From Phallus indusiatus (taxonomy: Eukaryota > Basidiomycota > Agaricomycetes > Phallales > Phallaceae), in assembly GCA_027605045.1 (NCBI GenBank), contig JAQFWX010000027.1, forward strand, positions 434,001 through 498,000: a stretch of 64,000 bases of DNA. The letters are read 5' to 3'. Below, piece after piece: positions 33,222-45,683 of the stretch (positions are counted from its first letter, which is position 1; every line of letters starts with the position of its first letter). The notes below the pieces were generated by a model that saw only the letters and a program-made list of their open reading frames with translations, ran no database searches and was not told the DNA's origin. A program made the translations under genes and the position numbers.

Positions 33222-34320
33222 TAAGGGTCTCAACAGGTTTTGGGTATGACAGGTAACCTGCAGGTATGGGTATTTTCATGCAAAAAGCTAAACCATACCT
33301 GCCCTGGGTTTTGCAATTTTCAATTTTTGAGAAACGGGTATGGGTTTTTTCACGGGTTTACCCACACCCTAGGGACATTGTAGGGTTTAGCCAAAAAAAG
33401 GATCTTAAGAAAATTATAGTTCAAGGTATAGACTATTGATGATTTACCAAATTGCACAATTATATTATAATTAATACTCGGATTAAGGGATCCTGGTTTG
33501 GAAAATTATCAGTATACTGCTATAATATCTTGGTTGAATTATGTAATAATTCTTTGTCATATAATAAGCCCATGATTAATGTTATCCATTCAGTAAAATA
33601 ATAAACAGAATGAAACTTATATTATTATCATCCATATTGAAGAATGTTCTCAAAATGTTGTTTATATTTATTGTGAGAGTATATTTCTATTATAATTTGG
33701 ATGTATGGGAAAAGCTTAATTTTAAGCATGAGAATACTCTTTGTAATATTAGAGTTTTTCTAGGAAAACCTTAATAATACATGGATTCCTGGAAAATCTT
33801 GAGAAAACTCTAATGTCACAAATTGTGACCTTAAGTTTTAATTACATAGAAACTCAATATTTACCACACCCTCAAAATTATGATAAAATACTTTATTGAC
33901 AAGTAATTATATTAACTTGAATATATAATTTTCCACTATAGTTAATAATAATATATGTTTTAGTTTGTATACTGTTTGACTGAATAGAGAATGTTATTCA
34001 TAGTGTTATATAAGTAAAAAATATTACAGAATTTAACTAAGATAATAATAGCAGCATACTGACAATTTTCCAAGTCAGAATCCCTTAATCTGAGTATTAG
34101 TTATAATATGATTGCACAATTTGGTAAATCATCAATAGTCTATACCTCGAACTATAATTTTCTTAAGATCCTTTTTTTGGTTAAACCCTACAATGTCTCC
34201 AGTGACAGGTTTGCGGGTATACCTGCAAAAAACCCGTATCTGTACCTGCAGGTTTTGGAAAAAATCAAATTCACAGGTTCGGGTACCTGTACCTGTGGGT
34301 AAAACCCGTTGAGATCCTTA
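33222..34320. mobile_element. hAT-like MITE carrying a CACTG element
   Basis: TIRs TAAGGGTCTCAACAGGT and ACCCGTTGAGATCCTTA, 8-bp TSD GTACACCT/GTATACCT (one mismatch). The arms consist of GGGTA, ACCTGCAGGT and ACCTGTGGG motifs. Most of its length is the nested element at 33367. Confidence 0.78.
33367..34204. mobile_element. non-autonomous CACTG (CACTA-like) element
   Basis: 838 bp. The left end is mutated (CCCTAGGGACATTGTAGGG), the right end is intact (GTCTCCAGTG), TSD ACA on both sides. Non-coding, with long inverted repeats. Confidence 0.78.
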
Positions 34321-36063
34321 GTATACCTCATGGTCATCACATGAGAGATCCTACCCTGCATATATTGATGTTACTTACGAATCTCACGACATGTTTGTAT
34401 TTCTCAAGTTCAGAATCTATTTCAAACTGAGCTAGAATTAATTATCTGATGTGTATATAAACCCTACTGTACTTGTAGATAGTTTCTTCAGACTTAATAT
34501 CAAACGTAGTTCGATATCTCTATAAAGATGGAAGCCATCTGTCATTGCTACAAGTCATACCTTGAACTACTTCTCATCCTCACCGAAATTGAACTCATTT
34601 GTTGAGAGATCAAGTTAGTGGAACTAGAGGTCCAGAATGTGACCCTTAGACATTCCCTAGACAAACTCAACAAACGCTTTGAACGTCAGGACGAATCCTG
34701 AAGAAGACTGTCACGACACAATCCCTTTTAGGTTGAGACCAAGTCCTGACTATCATCAACCAATGGTGACAGTTATTAGTGTTCTATTCAGTGACTATTA
34801 ACTACTACAGTATCTATTGCCATTCCTGGATATCGGTACTTGACCATAACATCGAACCTCGTCATATTTGTTGTAAACACTGCACACTGGCATAATCTCT
34901 GCACATCGCTGTAATCGTTATCGACTGCACTATTCTCTCTAGTCTAAAAGGACCTCCAAGGACTTTCAACCTTCACTAGCAAGGCCTACTCTCTCGAGTC
35001 AAGACCACTATTCTCCTCAAGTAATTGTTGTAACCACACATACTTGTAACTGCAAAACTATGTTAGTCAAAGACACTTAAACAAAGTTTGACTTCAAGGT
35101 TCAAGCTGACGGAAGATTGTCATTGATATTCTTCTTGAAGTACTCTTGATTAATCTACAGTATTTAAATTACTGAACCTTACTTACACAAGTATTGGACG
35201 TTGACGTAAAAACTGTTACACAAGTCACTGTCACATAAGTTGTGGTGGATATATCACATATTGAATGGTATGATGACTTTTTTTTCTATTAAACTGTATC
35301 ACTCGACTATAGATGCTTAAGTTCAGTCATCATCCATAGCCACTGTCACATGGCCTATAACTCCATTGCTCCAGTTTTCTGTGTGGTGGTCTTTCTTATT
35401 TAATGTGTTATCTCAAGCAGTCAATGTAATGAATGGTATGTTGCAATTTACTATATCAGTTCTGAAGTTGCTCATTGGTAAATTTAGATACAACATCAAA
35501 TGGTTCAGTTGATACTACTATTTTGGCATGTATTTAAAATAGCTACTATTTTTGGTTATGTGAATAATAAAATTAATAAATTATCAATCACACTGTTACG
35601 CCACAAGATTAAATTATCAATTCTATTAGGAGGTGTACAAACGAAGTAATGAAAGCTGAGAGCATTTGACTGTATGTCCCTTTCATATGCCTGACATACA
35701 GCTCAACATATTCGCCACCTTTACCACCTTTATGATCATTGCCGTTCCGGATAAAAACAGGTCACATTGTCTCGCCAATCCCAGAATGTAGCTTAACCCG
35801 GTTACCCACCCAGAAGCACCCAGACCATGTAAGTACATGCAAAAGTTGCCAAATGCAGGAATTGCGCAATGGCCCAACAACACAAGTGACAGCCTATAGT
35901 AAACCTTGAAACACTGATTGACAATAATTTAGACTTAATTCTTGCCATGTTTGCTGAAGTCAGCTCTTCTTCGTTTGCAGAAATTGCATGATTGCCCAAT
36001 ATCACTATAACCACCAAGATTAGCTAACTAGTGAATGTTAAAGCTATGAACTCAGCCAAACTA
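34321..36063. other. unassigned region with a possible LTR-element leader
   Basis: Around 34455 a TATATAAACC box precedes an ATG at 34528. About 100 bp further on, a short frame (~34618-34700) is rich in heptad-like Leu/Val (LEVQNVTLRHSLDKLNKR). This could be the start of a decayed LTR-retrotransposon gag. The rest, to 36063, shows no coding sequence or repeat termini I can support. Confidence 0.25.
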
Positions 36064-36309
36064 TGTTAGAGTATGGTCTGTACATCTCTCTAAGTAGATT
36101 AGATTATACCAGCGCTATGGGCGCCTAATAGGCGCCCAGACGCGGTATAGGTAAGCCTGGAGTGATGGGAATACTCTTTATACAGAGTATTCACCATCTA
36201 TCTCCAGGTATGTTCATAATTCATGAAATACTCTATATACAGAGTATTCACCATCTGTCTCCAGTGTTGTTAAGGTTAATATAACATCGTCTCTATACCA
36301 ATTCTAATA
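36064..36309 (+). mobile_element. solo LTR, family I (short LTR)
   Basis: TGTTAGAGTATGG to CCAATTCTAATA, 246 bp, perfect TSD AACTA. Longer than its relatives because an internal ATACTC..GAGTAT palindromic segment is duplicated. Confidence 0.72.
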
Positions 36310-36736
36310 AACTATCCAGGAAGTCTGTTAGTTGAAATGGTGGCATTTCCATTGTAGGCTGCAAAGCAGTGATTTTGACTGCCAAGCATAGGTGAGTTTA
36401 CTTATTCATGATTGATTAAAGAGTTTGATGGACTTACAGAAACTCAAAATTTCATTAAGTAAGTTTTGTTGCCCTTTGGAGCATTGTTTTCATGATGGAT
36501 GACACCGGCATCATCCGTTGTCAATAACTCCATCCAGTTGTCACTAAAAAATGTGTCTTCATGCAAAATAACTTGAGAAAAAATCCCTCCTTGGAGTTTG
36601 GATTCCTACTTAACCGTTAAATCACTAAGTAAAGGGATAGGAAATCTCTACCATATGAGATATGATCATGTCAATAGTTTTTTCGAAGACTGTTGCTGCT
36701 GCTGAATTCTCAAAAGTAACAGCTGCAACAGCTGCA
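36310..36736. other. unassigned region
   Basis: No gene or repeat terminus recognised between LTR I and LTR D. Confidence 0.3.
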
Positions 36737-37283
36737 TGTCACGACCCTCATGCCACCTGATCCTAATCTAGACCTCTCTGAGGTCCAATACTCAAATCCT
36801 GTCCATATCCATCATGTTCGCCAAGTCTGAGCATCAGTACTTGTTCAATAGTGTGTAGTCCATTATTCTGTCCATGTCCTCAAAGTCCAAGGCCTGAACT
36901 TCGTCCAGACTTGGACATTTCCCTATTGGGACATCTTGTCTGGAGCATTTAGGAAACAAGTGCCAGATATGTTTTGGTGCTGTGTAACTAGTCTCCTTTT
37001 GTTTTAATAGTCTAGCTTTTTGTATTTAAAGCCCCCAGACTTTGTCTGGGGCTCCCCAGTCTGAATATCAAGTCTATTTTAAGTCTAATCCCAGCTAGTC
37101 TCTTTGTAATCAACCTTCTTCTTATCTATCTCACTCAAGTCTGGACTTATTCAGACTACGTTCAGATCATCAATTAAGGGATATATATAAGGTCGATTGA
37201 GTCGGCATAGCACATAAGCTGAAGCCAAGTCCCTTCTGTCCTGTAGTCTGGACTTCCTGGGCTTCCACCTAGACACACTGCAC
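36737..37283 (+). mobile_element. solo LTR, family D (3' truncated)
   Basis: Starts TGTCACGACCCTCATGCC, contains TATTTAAAGC and the CCCCCAGAC/GTCTGGGG hairpin, and aligns to the complement of 20075-21049. The last ~30 bp are missing where LTR B begins. Confidence 0.75.
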
Positions 37284-37635
37284 TGTTAGGGCGACTCAGG
37301 GCACACACCTAGAGGAGGGAAAACCTAAGATCTATTCAGGGGCAGCGACTAACTACTCACCTAGAGGAGAGAAAACCTAAGAGAACAAGCTTAGGCATCA
37401 CCCTCTAGGGAAAACACATATAAGTACAGGATGTGAGGCGCCCAACTGATCTCTATGGGATCCAAGGGAATACAAACAGAAATCGAAAGAAATTGAAGAA
37501 ATTGAGAAAACGGGAAAATGATGGAAATAGTGGAAATGGCAAAGTACAGGAAATGAAGGGAATCGTAACATGAAATAAAACTGAAAGAAATCAAAGAAAT
37601 TGAATAATTGGGCAAGGCACTAGCATACTGTAACA
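37284..37635 (-). mobile_element. solo LTR, family B
   Basis: TGTTAGGGCGACTCAGG to ATACTGTAACA. Flanks TGCAC and CTGAT do not match, so the insertion was followed by deletion or recombination with the truncated LTR D on its left. Confidence 0.78.
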
Positions 37636-37962
37636 CTGATCATTGAGTGATTGGTGAATGCTCTCACTATTGTTTGGGATAATTTGTCCTGCTTCTGCCC
37701 AGATGTGAGCAATTCTTTTGCCTCAGATGCCACTGCCACTGGTGATTTAAATTGTTCTCATGATCTCTAGATAATCTGGTTAGTGAGAAAATTTCGGAGG
37801 AGTTTATATACTTACTGCAAATATCTCTCCTTCCTCTCTTTCCACCTAACATGATCACCTTTTTTCCCATTGTGGGAGCTGGCCCATCAGGAAATCTTGA
37901 GGGTGAGGTAATGATAGTGAGTGTGGGAAATTAACTTTTGTTCAAACAGGTGTAACACGTGA
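37636..37962. other. unassigned region
   Basis: No convincing gene. The minus strand has a 67-codon frame (37870-37667) without recognisable motifs. Confidence 0.25.
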
Positions 37963-38146
37963 TGCTCTGTATAAAGGGTATTCCCATCACTCCAGGCTTA
38001 CCTATACCATGTATGGGCGCCTAATAGTATGATCTAATTTACCTAGAGAGATGTATAGATCATATTCTAACACAGACATGGTATAGGTAAGCCAGGAGTG
38101 ATGGAAATACTCTTTATACAGAGTATTCACCATCTGTCTCCAGTGT
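37963..38146. repeat. head-to-head fragments of LTR family I
   Basis: An inverted partial copy (to 38072, ending CATATTCTAACA) abuts a forward partial copy (~38077-38146, GGTATAGGTAAGCC to TCTCCAGTG). A rearranged relic of the short LTR. Confidence 0.6.
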
Positions 38147-38849
38147 TGGACCTGTTTCCAATGATCTCAAGGCACTTCAAGAATTATCATGCAACTTGCT
38201 ACTCCAGGTCAATCCATATCGGAACCCATGTTGTCATTATCATTGCAACCACTGTTAACAACTACTTTGTCTCTCCTCTACCACCCTTGATCTTGCTATC
38301 CCTATCACTTCTGCTCTTAATTCACCCATGTCACTCAGTCTCACACTTGACCTTCTTGACCTTCATTTCAACAATGATCTTTCTTTGTGTCCTCCTACAC
38401 TCTGTTATCCTACTCCCACTCTTACTACACCTGTGCCTACCACTCCTGGGCCTACCACTCCTCTACATGCCCAGACCCTGCCATTTTGTGTTGTTCAGCC
38501 AAAAATCCAACATGACGAGGCCAAGCTAAACCTTCATGGTTATTGAGTTTGGATAAAAAACAAGACAGAGAAAAAGCTCAGCATATTAGACATACACAAA
38601 AGAAGGTCAAAACAGTTTGGAGAATGATCGACAAAAAGAATGTCTTCAAGCCAAGGCTGAGGCTTTGAAAGCTGCAGCAGACTCTCAGCTCACCATACAA
38701 AAAAACCACACCAAAGCTAAAGTCCAATGTTACATTACTTAACCGCCCACCTGTCAATAAGACACATTATTTAAATTTGACACAAATGTTAAAGGATGTT
38801 ATATAATTTTATACCTCACTGCTCATTGTTAGGCCACAGCGACAAAATA
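38147..38849 (+). other. remnant with Pro/Thr-rich open segment
   Basis: A plus-strand open segment (38328-38546) encodes a Leu/Asp-rich then Pro/Thr-rich stretch (PTPTLTTPVPTTPGPTTP). Downstream sequence has many stops. Could be a decayed repeat-borne protein; no family recognised. Confidence 0.25.
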
Positions 38850-39674
38850 CACTGGAGACATTGTAGGGTTTAGTCAAAAAAGAATCTTAAGAAAATAATA
38901 GTTCAAGGCATAGACTATTGATGATTTACCAAATTGCACAATTATATTATAACTAATACTCAGATTAAGGGATTCTGGCTTGTCAGTATACTGCTATAAT
39001 TATCTCAATTTAATTATGTAATAATTTTTACTTATATCACACTATGAATAACTTTCTCCATTCAGTCAGACAGTATACAAACTAAAACACATATTATTAT
39101 TATTAACCATGGTGAAAAATTATGTATTTAAGTTGATATGATTACTTGTCAATACAGTGTTTTATCATAGTTTTGAGGGAGTGTGAAATATTAAGTTTCT
39201 GTGTAATTAAAACTTAAAATCACAATTTGTGACATTAGAGTTTTCTCAAGATTTTCCAGAAATCCTTGTATTATTAAGGTTTTACCAGGAAAACTATAAT
39301 ATTACAAAGAGTATTCTCATGCTTAAAATTAGGCTTTTCCCATCCATCTAAATTATAATAGAAATATATTCTCACAATAAGTATAAACAATATTTTCAGA
39401 ACATTCTTCAATATGGATGATGATAATGTAAGTTTCATTCTGTTTATTATTTTACTGAATGGATAACATTGATCATGGGCTTATATGATAAAGAATTATT
39501 ACATAATTCAAGATATTATAGCAGTATACTGTCAATTTTCCAAACCAGAATCCCTTAATCTGAGTATTAGTTATAATATGATTGTACAATTTGGTAAATC
39601 ATCAATAGTCTATACCTTGAACTATAATTTTCTTAAGATCCTTTTTTTGGCTAAACCCTACAATGTCTCCAGTG
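38850..39674. mobile_element. non-autonomous CACTG (CACTA-like) element
   Basis: 825 bp, CACTGGAGACATTGTAGGG to its complement with long inverted arms. Flanks ATA and CAT do not form a matching TSD. Confidence 0.8.
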
Positions 39675-40837
39675 CATAAGAGTCCTGTCACTTTCCATCA
39701 CAGTCACACAGTTCAAACACATGTGTCCCTTGCAAAGAACTATAATGGTTTCCAATCCCTGACCCATTCTTGTCCCAACTCTGAGCCCTTTCCATCCTCT
39801 TGAACACCACCTGATTAACCATTTCTTCAGCCATTTTCATCACATCTGGGAAGCATAGCTGTCTCATCCATCAAACCATTCCTGTCATAACTTTCATTTC
39901 CTGGACAATTTCTCTATTAATTTGGATGGTTGTTAGCTCATTAAAAAGGTATTCATGAACATGCTTATGGAAAATTAGAAGTCATTTGGGATCTTATTCA
40001 TGTAAATATCCATGTCTCAAATACATAGCTGTTTCGTGACACCAAACCAGCACCTGTGCACTACTCCCTTTCCATTTTTCCATTGATTTGACAATATGGA
40101 TGGCTGAGAACTAGGAACATCTAACATTTGTTCTTAGTCATCAATTGAGCTGCAAGGATGTTCATGGGCAATGTTGCGTGCCTGCGAAGGAACTGATAAA
40201 GCTAAGGCAAGGCTGGAAACAAAGTGTGCATTTCACTAGCTAACTACTAGTATTTATTCTTACTGACTATTTTTTATCTTTTGATCTATTTTAAGACTAT
40301 CTATTTTCGCTTGATTATATTCTGGCACACTGTATTATACTCCTTCCTGTTCAACTGGCCAAATTCAATGTCTGAACTGCAGGTAAGTTGTTTGCTTGAC
40401 TAATTCTGCAAGTCTTGAATAATGTGAGTAAGGTTGTGCATCCTATTTCACAAACACACGATTAACAAAAATTTTGGACTCAAAAGGTTAACTTTACTTA
40501 CAATTGCATCACTATCAGTTTGATGCTGTTTCTGTGGAAGCCACCATGCAACCACATTCCCATCTTCATTGGTAGTCATTTCAAGAATGCCATTGAACTC
40601 TATTGGAGAGGACATTTGTTCTCTTCTGCTTCTGCTGGGTATAGGACTTGTATGATTGGCCAAGATAGATAGATTATTTCTGCCATCAAGAAAAACAAAC
40701 AGTATTAGGCCCTATCCCAGGCATTGGATTACAACATTGCCTGAAGTGTGAGTTTAATATGTGACTTATTCTCACCATTACTAAACCCTACAAGTATCCA
40801 TTTCAAGATCTTGCTGAATGGCTTGACATGTGTGACA
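39675..40837. other. unassigned region with one possible minus-strand exon
   Basis: On the minus strand 40663-~40503 reads as an exon-like segment (HTSPIPSRSRREQMSSP, NEDGNVVAWWLPQ) ending at a GTAAGT donor. I recognise no family. The rest of the interval shows nothing I can support. Confidence 0.25.
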
Positions 40838-40845
40838 TGTCTTAT

Positions 40846-40985
40846 TAAGGCTGTTCAGGGGTGCACCCTAGGGTGCCTCGCGAGGTCTTTGGGCCAATCA
40901 GAAGCCATAAACCTTAAAATCTCTGGCTTCTGATTGGCCCAAAGACCTCACGAGGCATCCTAAGGTGCACTGTTGAACAGCCTTA
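40846..40985. mobile_element. hAT-like hairpin MITE with CCAAT arms
   Basis: 140 bp, TIRs TAAGGCTGTTCAGGGG and GTTGAACAGCCTTA, perfect 8-bp TSD TGTCTTAT. The whole element is a hairpin with GGGCCAATCAGAAGCC arms, like the MITE at 7563. Confidence 0.85.
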
Positions 40986-41036
40986 TGTCTTATAATGAGC
41001 CTGTACCATTTTGTAGTGTCATCCTATATTAGAATT

Positions 41037-41207
41037 GGTATAGAGATATGATGTTATATTAACCTCAACAACACTGGAGACAGATGGTGAATACTCTGTA
41101 TAAAGAGTATTCCCATCACTCCAGGCTTACCTGTACTGCCTAACAGGCGCCCATAGCGCTGGTATAATCTAATCTAATTAGAGAGATGTACAGATCATAT
41201 TCTAACA
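41037..41207 (-). mobile_element. solo LTR, family I
   Basis: TATTAGAATTGG to CATATTCTAACA, 171 bp, TSD TCCTA/TCCCA (one mismatch). Confidence 0.7.
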
Positions 41208-41570
41208 TCCCACAGTCCAAATTTTCCATGCTAACCATCCAACAGCAATGAGAGGTGTGGCATGCTGGAAACATACATATCTTTTATGATGACACAGTCG
41301 ATCCAGTTTACAGATATTGAAAAATCTTGGTGTTAACCCATTCTGCAATCGTTCTATTATGGCAATGAGTTTACAAAATAAACCAATAAAATTTCCTTGT
41401 TTAATGATTTTAGAGAACAACACACGGTCTCTCCAGAACTCCCAAGGATTATGACTCATTATTATTATTATTCTTCATGCAGCCCATAGACATGCTTGAT
41501 TGCAACATTTTGGATATTCCACTACCTTTATCAAAATCTTTTCTGTCACCCTGTGCCTCATGTATGCTTA
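41208..41570. other. unassigned region
   Basis: The minus strand is open for 85 codons (41459-41202) without recognisable motifs. No repeat termini found. Confidence 0.25.
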
Positions 41571-41968
41571 TGTTAGTGTGAGAAAACACAGTTGATCAGC
41601 TTATAGGATAGAAGTACGATTAAGTACAGTTAGAGAGTGGAAGATGTGAGGATTTCTACTCTAACACCGGTAGTTCGCTTATGAAGGTATAGCAGTGTAA
41701 CAAATCTCTATAACCTGATGAGGGAACTACAACTACAACAGGCAAGATTATATACATGAGAGTGATGATCTGTGCACCGGTGCTAAGGTAAGGTCCATGC
41801 ATATTAAACTCGGACTGTTACCTGGTATGGGCACTTACATCATTAAACAAGAATCATCTAGAGTTCTTAAGGAACACTAGAACTACTACACATAAAAAAT
41901 ACAAGTCAAACATGACACAACAATTACTATCTAGAATGACCGTAATAGTTAATTACTGTATTCTAACA
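41571..41968 (-). mobile_element. solo LTR, family J
   Basis: TGTTAGTGTGAG to GTATTCTAACA, 398 bp, perfect TSD GCTTA. Homologous to 46850-47250 in inverse orientation. Confidence 0.82.
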
Positions 41969-42680
41969 GCTTATATGCTTCTTATACAGCTTTCATGATT
42001 GTTACTGAATTAATCATTTCATAGAAATCTGTTGTGAATAATGAACTGTCTATGATCAATCAATGGTGTCTTTTGGGTACTCCTCCCTCTCGCTCTGACA
42101 TTCATATTGATGCCAGAAAATTTCATACATGGGTTCAAGTACAGAATGGGCTTGAGTCAAACTGTGGATGATACAGAAACTGTTGGCTCAAGTTGAGGAG
42201 ATGGACACTGTCCAGATGGATGACAGGGCTGGTAAGTGGTATGGTGTCATTCTAAGACCTGGCAATGTATTGTAAGTATATTTTTTTTCTTTCTTTTCTT
42301 TTTTTTCTTTTTCTTGCTTATGTATTCTTTTAGTCTTATGCGTGCTAAACTAACCACTGCATAGTGACACTACAAGAAAATGTCATCATGGGTGGCCATT
42401 TCTATTCCATTGACAATCTTGAACATATCATGCTCACCAGGTTAAGGGAACACCTCTAGGGTGATTCTGTCACAAACACCATGTTATATTGTTTTGGTGT
42501 ATTTTTGGAGCAGATAACTTATTCACAGGTGAAAATTCTTCACCAGCAAAGAACAAGAACAGTTTTCCAGTAAGTCCCTTTTCAATTGAACAACCCCCTA
42601 GATGTTCAATAGCTAACTTATCCTTCTTATCACTATTTCCACCATTAATATTTATGCTTCTCCATCCAGAAAGATGGTAC
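41969..42680. other. unassigned region with decayed coding-like fragments
   Basis: Short plus-strand open segments (for example ~42060-42260) look like decayed exons but give no recognisable motif. A T-rich run lies near 42270-42315. Confidence 0.25.
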
Positions 42681-42852
42681 AATATGATCTGTACATCTCT
42701 CTAAGTAAATTAGATTATACCAGTGCTATGGGTGCCTAATAGGTGCACAGTGTAACAGTTTTATAGCAGGCAAATAATATCTGCTATAATAAGATCCCAC
42801 AAATGCACAGAATTCCTGTCTATTGCACAATCTAGGCTAATAGGGGAGCATC
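42681..42852. repeat. truncated LTR I and LTR H fragments
   Basis: 42681-42746 matches the first part of LTR family I. From 42751 (TGTAACAGTTTTATAGC) the sequence matches the 3' end of LTR H at 8825, inverted and truncated near 42850. Confidence 0.6.
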
Positions 42853-43478
42853 AATGAATAAGAATTGAGTATAGTTATGAAAATGACACCAAAAGACTAT
42901 TCTCCATATTGATTCCCTTTGTTGATTGGCAGGAAGGATCGCAACAAACTTGTATGTTTCGTGCATGACATTGATGTTGGTGCGATCATACTGGGTTAGA
43001 GTTCATGGATTTCCTAGCTCCAAATCGTCATAGAACACAGTCATTTCCTGGGTAGGAGGAGGAGAAAAAGGAAGCATAGTAGTGGAATGGACATCAAGAT
43101 CAGGAGCAAAAGAATTGTAAATGTGAATTTGGGTGAAGAAGTTTGGATGGTGATTGATTCATAGGGAAGAACAAAATGTAAAGGGAAAGAAAGGGAGTTG
43201 CAAATATGAAATATAAGTACGAGGGAAGTCATATTCAGACATGATGAGAGGAAGTTATTTAAATTTTAAGAAAATGAGGAATGGGAGTCATGGAAATGGA
43301 CAATGGTTGATATGTTGGTTAAACGTAACCAGTGAAGAAGGAAATTAAAACTCTGAAACATGAAGGTTTGTTGATATCAGGGAGGTCGTATAGTCATTTT
43401 GGATGAAGTAGGGGATTGAGGGGAAGAAGAATTGTTGAAAGAGGGATTTAGAGGTTCTTTAGGAATGAGATTAGCTGA
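42853..43478. other. unassigned region
   Basis: A minus-strand segment (43240-43000) is partly open (MSEYDFPRTYISYLQLP) but stop-interrupted. No family recognised. Confidence 0.2.
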
Positions 43479-44340
43479 TTGATAAAATCCTATGGCAGGT
43501 TGGTGATTGCTTGCCACCAGCTGGGAACAGACTACCATCAGCTCTTGAATGACATCAAACAGAAACTTGGTCTTATACAACCATTGTTACCAACATCACC
43601 TGAATGGATAGTTGCTGAAAAGGCTATAGAAGAATTGTCATATTGTCAGGCAGTGGACAAGAAGCTTGAGAAGCTTGTCGTCATGAGGTTATTTGAAAAT
43701 TCAATCAGTCAGGTCTAGGTATATTATCCAATTCACAAGTCATACATATTGACTGAATCTCATAGGTGTCAAGCTTGGTACACAGATTGGGAAGGGTCTG
43801 AACCATTGGTCAAAAGCTATTAAGAATGTGGTGGAAGCTTATAATTTGATTGTGTTGTCTCTGAATCCTCCTCAAAAGGCTATTGATATTGCTACAGTTC
43901 TCAGTTATGTGTACATTAGCGAATTTGGTCTGTTACAGGAAAGTCATAAGTATATTCAGAGCAAGCCATGGGCTGGAGCCCCGGAACGTGAAGCTACAAA
44001 TGCATATTTCAAACTACAACAGGCAAGAAAAAATTGAATGTCTCATGTCATATATGCATGATGAGAAAGAACACACTTGGAATTGACGGCTCAAAGGTTG
44101 TTAGAGAGTCAACCACTCCTTTCATTTCAGATAGCAAAAAAATTGAAGTATGTGCTAAACTTGAATTGGGTACATCAATGTCATCTATGAAAACTGCAAG
44201 TGCACTGTTTGTACACTGGGCCACAACTACCCAGCAAGGCACAAGAAAGTCTCATCCCATCAGATTCTTTGAATATTTCATCCAATTGCTCCAGAATAAC
44301 GAATGTTGATCTGTTAGAAGAGGATTATGAATCAGAATGA
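43479..44340 (+). pseudogene. KDZ-type transposase C-terminal remnant (tentative)
   Basis: Two plus-strand exons around a short intron (about 43717-43767). The first has WIVAEKAIEELSYCQAVDKKL. The second has KLGTQIGKGLNHWSKAIKN, EAYNLIVLSLNPPQKAIDIA, SEFGLLQESHKYIQSKPW and REATNAYFKLQQAR. The pattern YN-L-LNPP / EF-LL / PW / R resembles the C-terminal part of Kyakuja-Dileera-Zisupton transposases of agaricomycetes. That is recall, not alignment. Only the C-terminal part is present and the frame decays after about 44030. Confidence 0.45.
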
Positions 44341-45670
44341 TAGCGATGCAGACAGTGAGACAGACAATGATAACCTGATGATAGATGTAACTATTTATGT
44401 ACTAGAAAGAGCAGATGAATAATAGACTTGAAAATATCTCATAAACGTTTGAGTTGTAAATTTATAAATCTGACCTCAGTTTAATCTTGTTTATATATAG
44501 ATGGATGTCATTGCTCAGCATAAAAGTTAGAACTCTTGAAAGACATATTGATCCCAGCTATCTTGTGCAATGGTATTGAAACTGGGATTATTGTATTGAC
44601 ATGGATGAAATGTAACCATCTGTCATAACTAAGCAAAATCAAATAGTATATTAGTTGATATCATCTATGTATGTACAGTGAATGATGACAGTACTAACAA
44701 TGTCAGATACTGCAGTATTCTACCAGTGCCTCTTCCACTTTAAGAGTTTACATAGAAGTATTATATTTTGTTTACTATTTCTGTTAGAATACTTCCCACT
44801 CAAAGGAATGGATGATATTATGAATAATATTACTTGGAAAGCTGAGATGGATATTGACAGACTGATGCACTATGGATCCTGAAGAAAGGTTATATATAAA
44901 AAAACTATTACTTGTTATTTTCTAACGAGCTTATATAAATGTAAAATGTAGGGTTAAACATGATAATTTGATTGTACTACATAGGTAGTACAGGTATATG
45001 TACAGTAAAAGTTATGTGACATGGTGTGACTTCTTCTCTTCTGCTGTTACTTGACCATTGATGGCATCACCTTCAACCCCAAGGCGGGTTAACAGAGAGG
45101 CCCAGCAACAATGGGCAAGTCAGTCATATGCCACAATAAAAGAAAGGTATCCTGACAAATGCGACTTCATGCTCAATTTCATTAATTCAGTGATTCAAAT
45201 GGGATATGATGGTGCAGATTATATTGCAGAACAGGCTGAAGCGGAGATTGTCCATTCAGCCTTCATTCAGACAACTCAGGTTTGTCATAACTCATGTAGC
45301 TAGACTTCATCTTTATTGCTTGGACTAGTATGTTTTTTTCTTCTCATTTATTTCTCACTGTCTCATTCTCTTAGGCCAAGTAGCTTCAAAGATGTAGCAG
45401 TTTTGATCATACAGGTTCCGCCAGAGCAAAATCCCCTGGAGTGAATATCAACATCTGTTCAAGAAATATAATCTGGACATATCCATGCAATTTCAAACAA
45501 TACCCTCGAATTGAGGAGTTGGTCAACAGTTTTTGAAATGAGTATGGCATTGCTTCTGCATCTCCAGAATTTCCCAAGACAAGCTTGTTTTTCACCACAA
45601 TATGTGAGTTTTAAGCTTTATTCTAGCTATATAACTTAAAAGGGGCAGTCAATGCCCATCCCAATAGATG
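44341..45670 (+). other. decayed region with one short open frame
   Basis: 45061-45300 is open from an ATG (STPRRVNREAQQQWASQSY, ending near a GTTTGT donor-like site). It could be the first exon of a repeat-borne gene continuing into the Ser/Pro-rich block downstream. The rest has no recognisable content. Confidence 0.25.
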
Positions 45671-45683
45671 AAGAATCTGAAGA

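Noticed and set aside
36064..36309. Family I as CACTG-type MITEs because of the TCTCCAGTG motif
   Set aside because: Element ends and 5-bp TSDs lie outside that motif, and the other side lacks a matching CACTG tip. LTR-like is the better fit.
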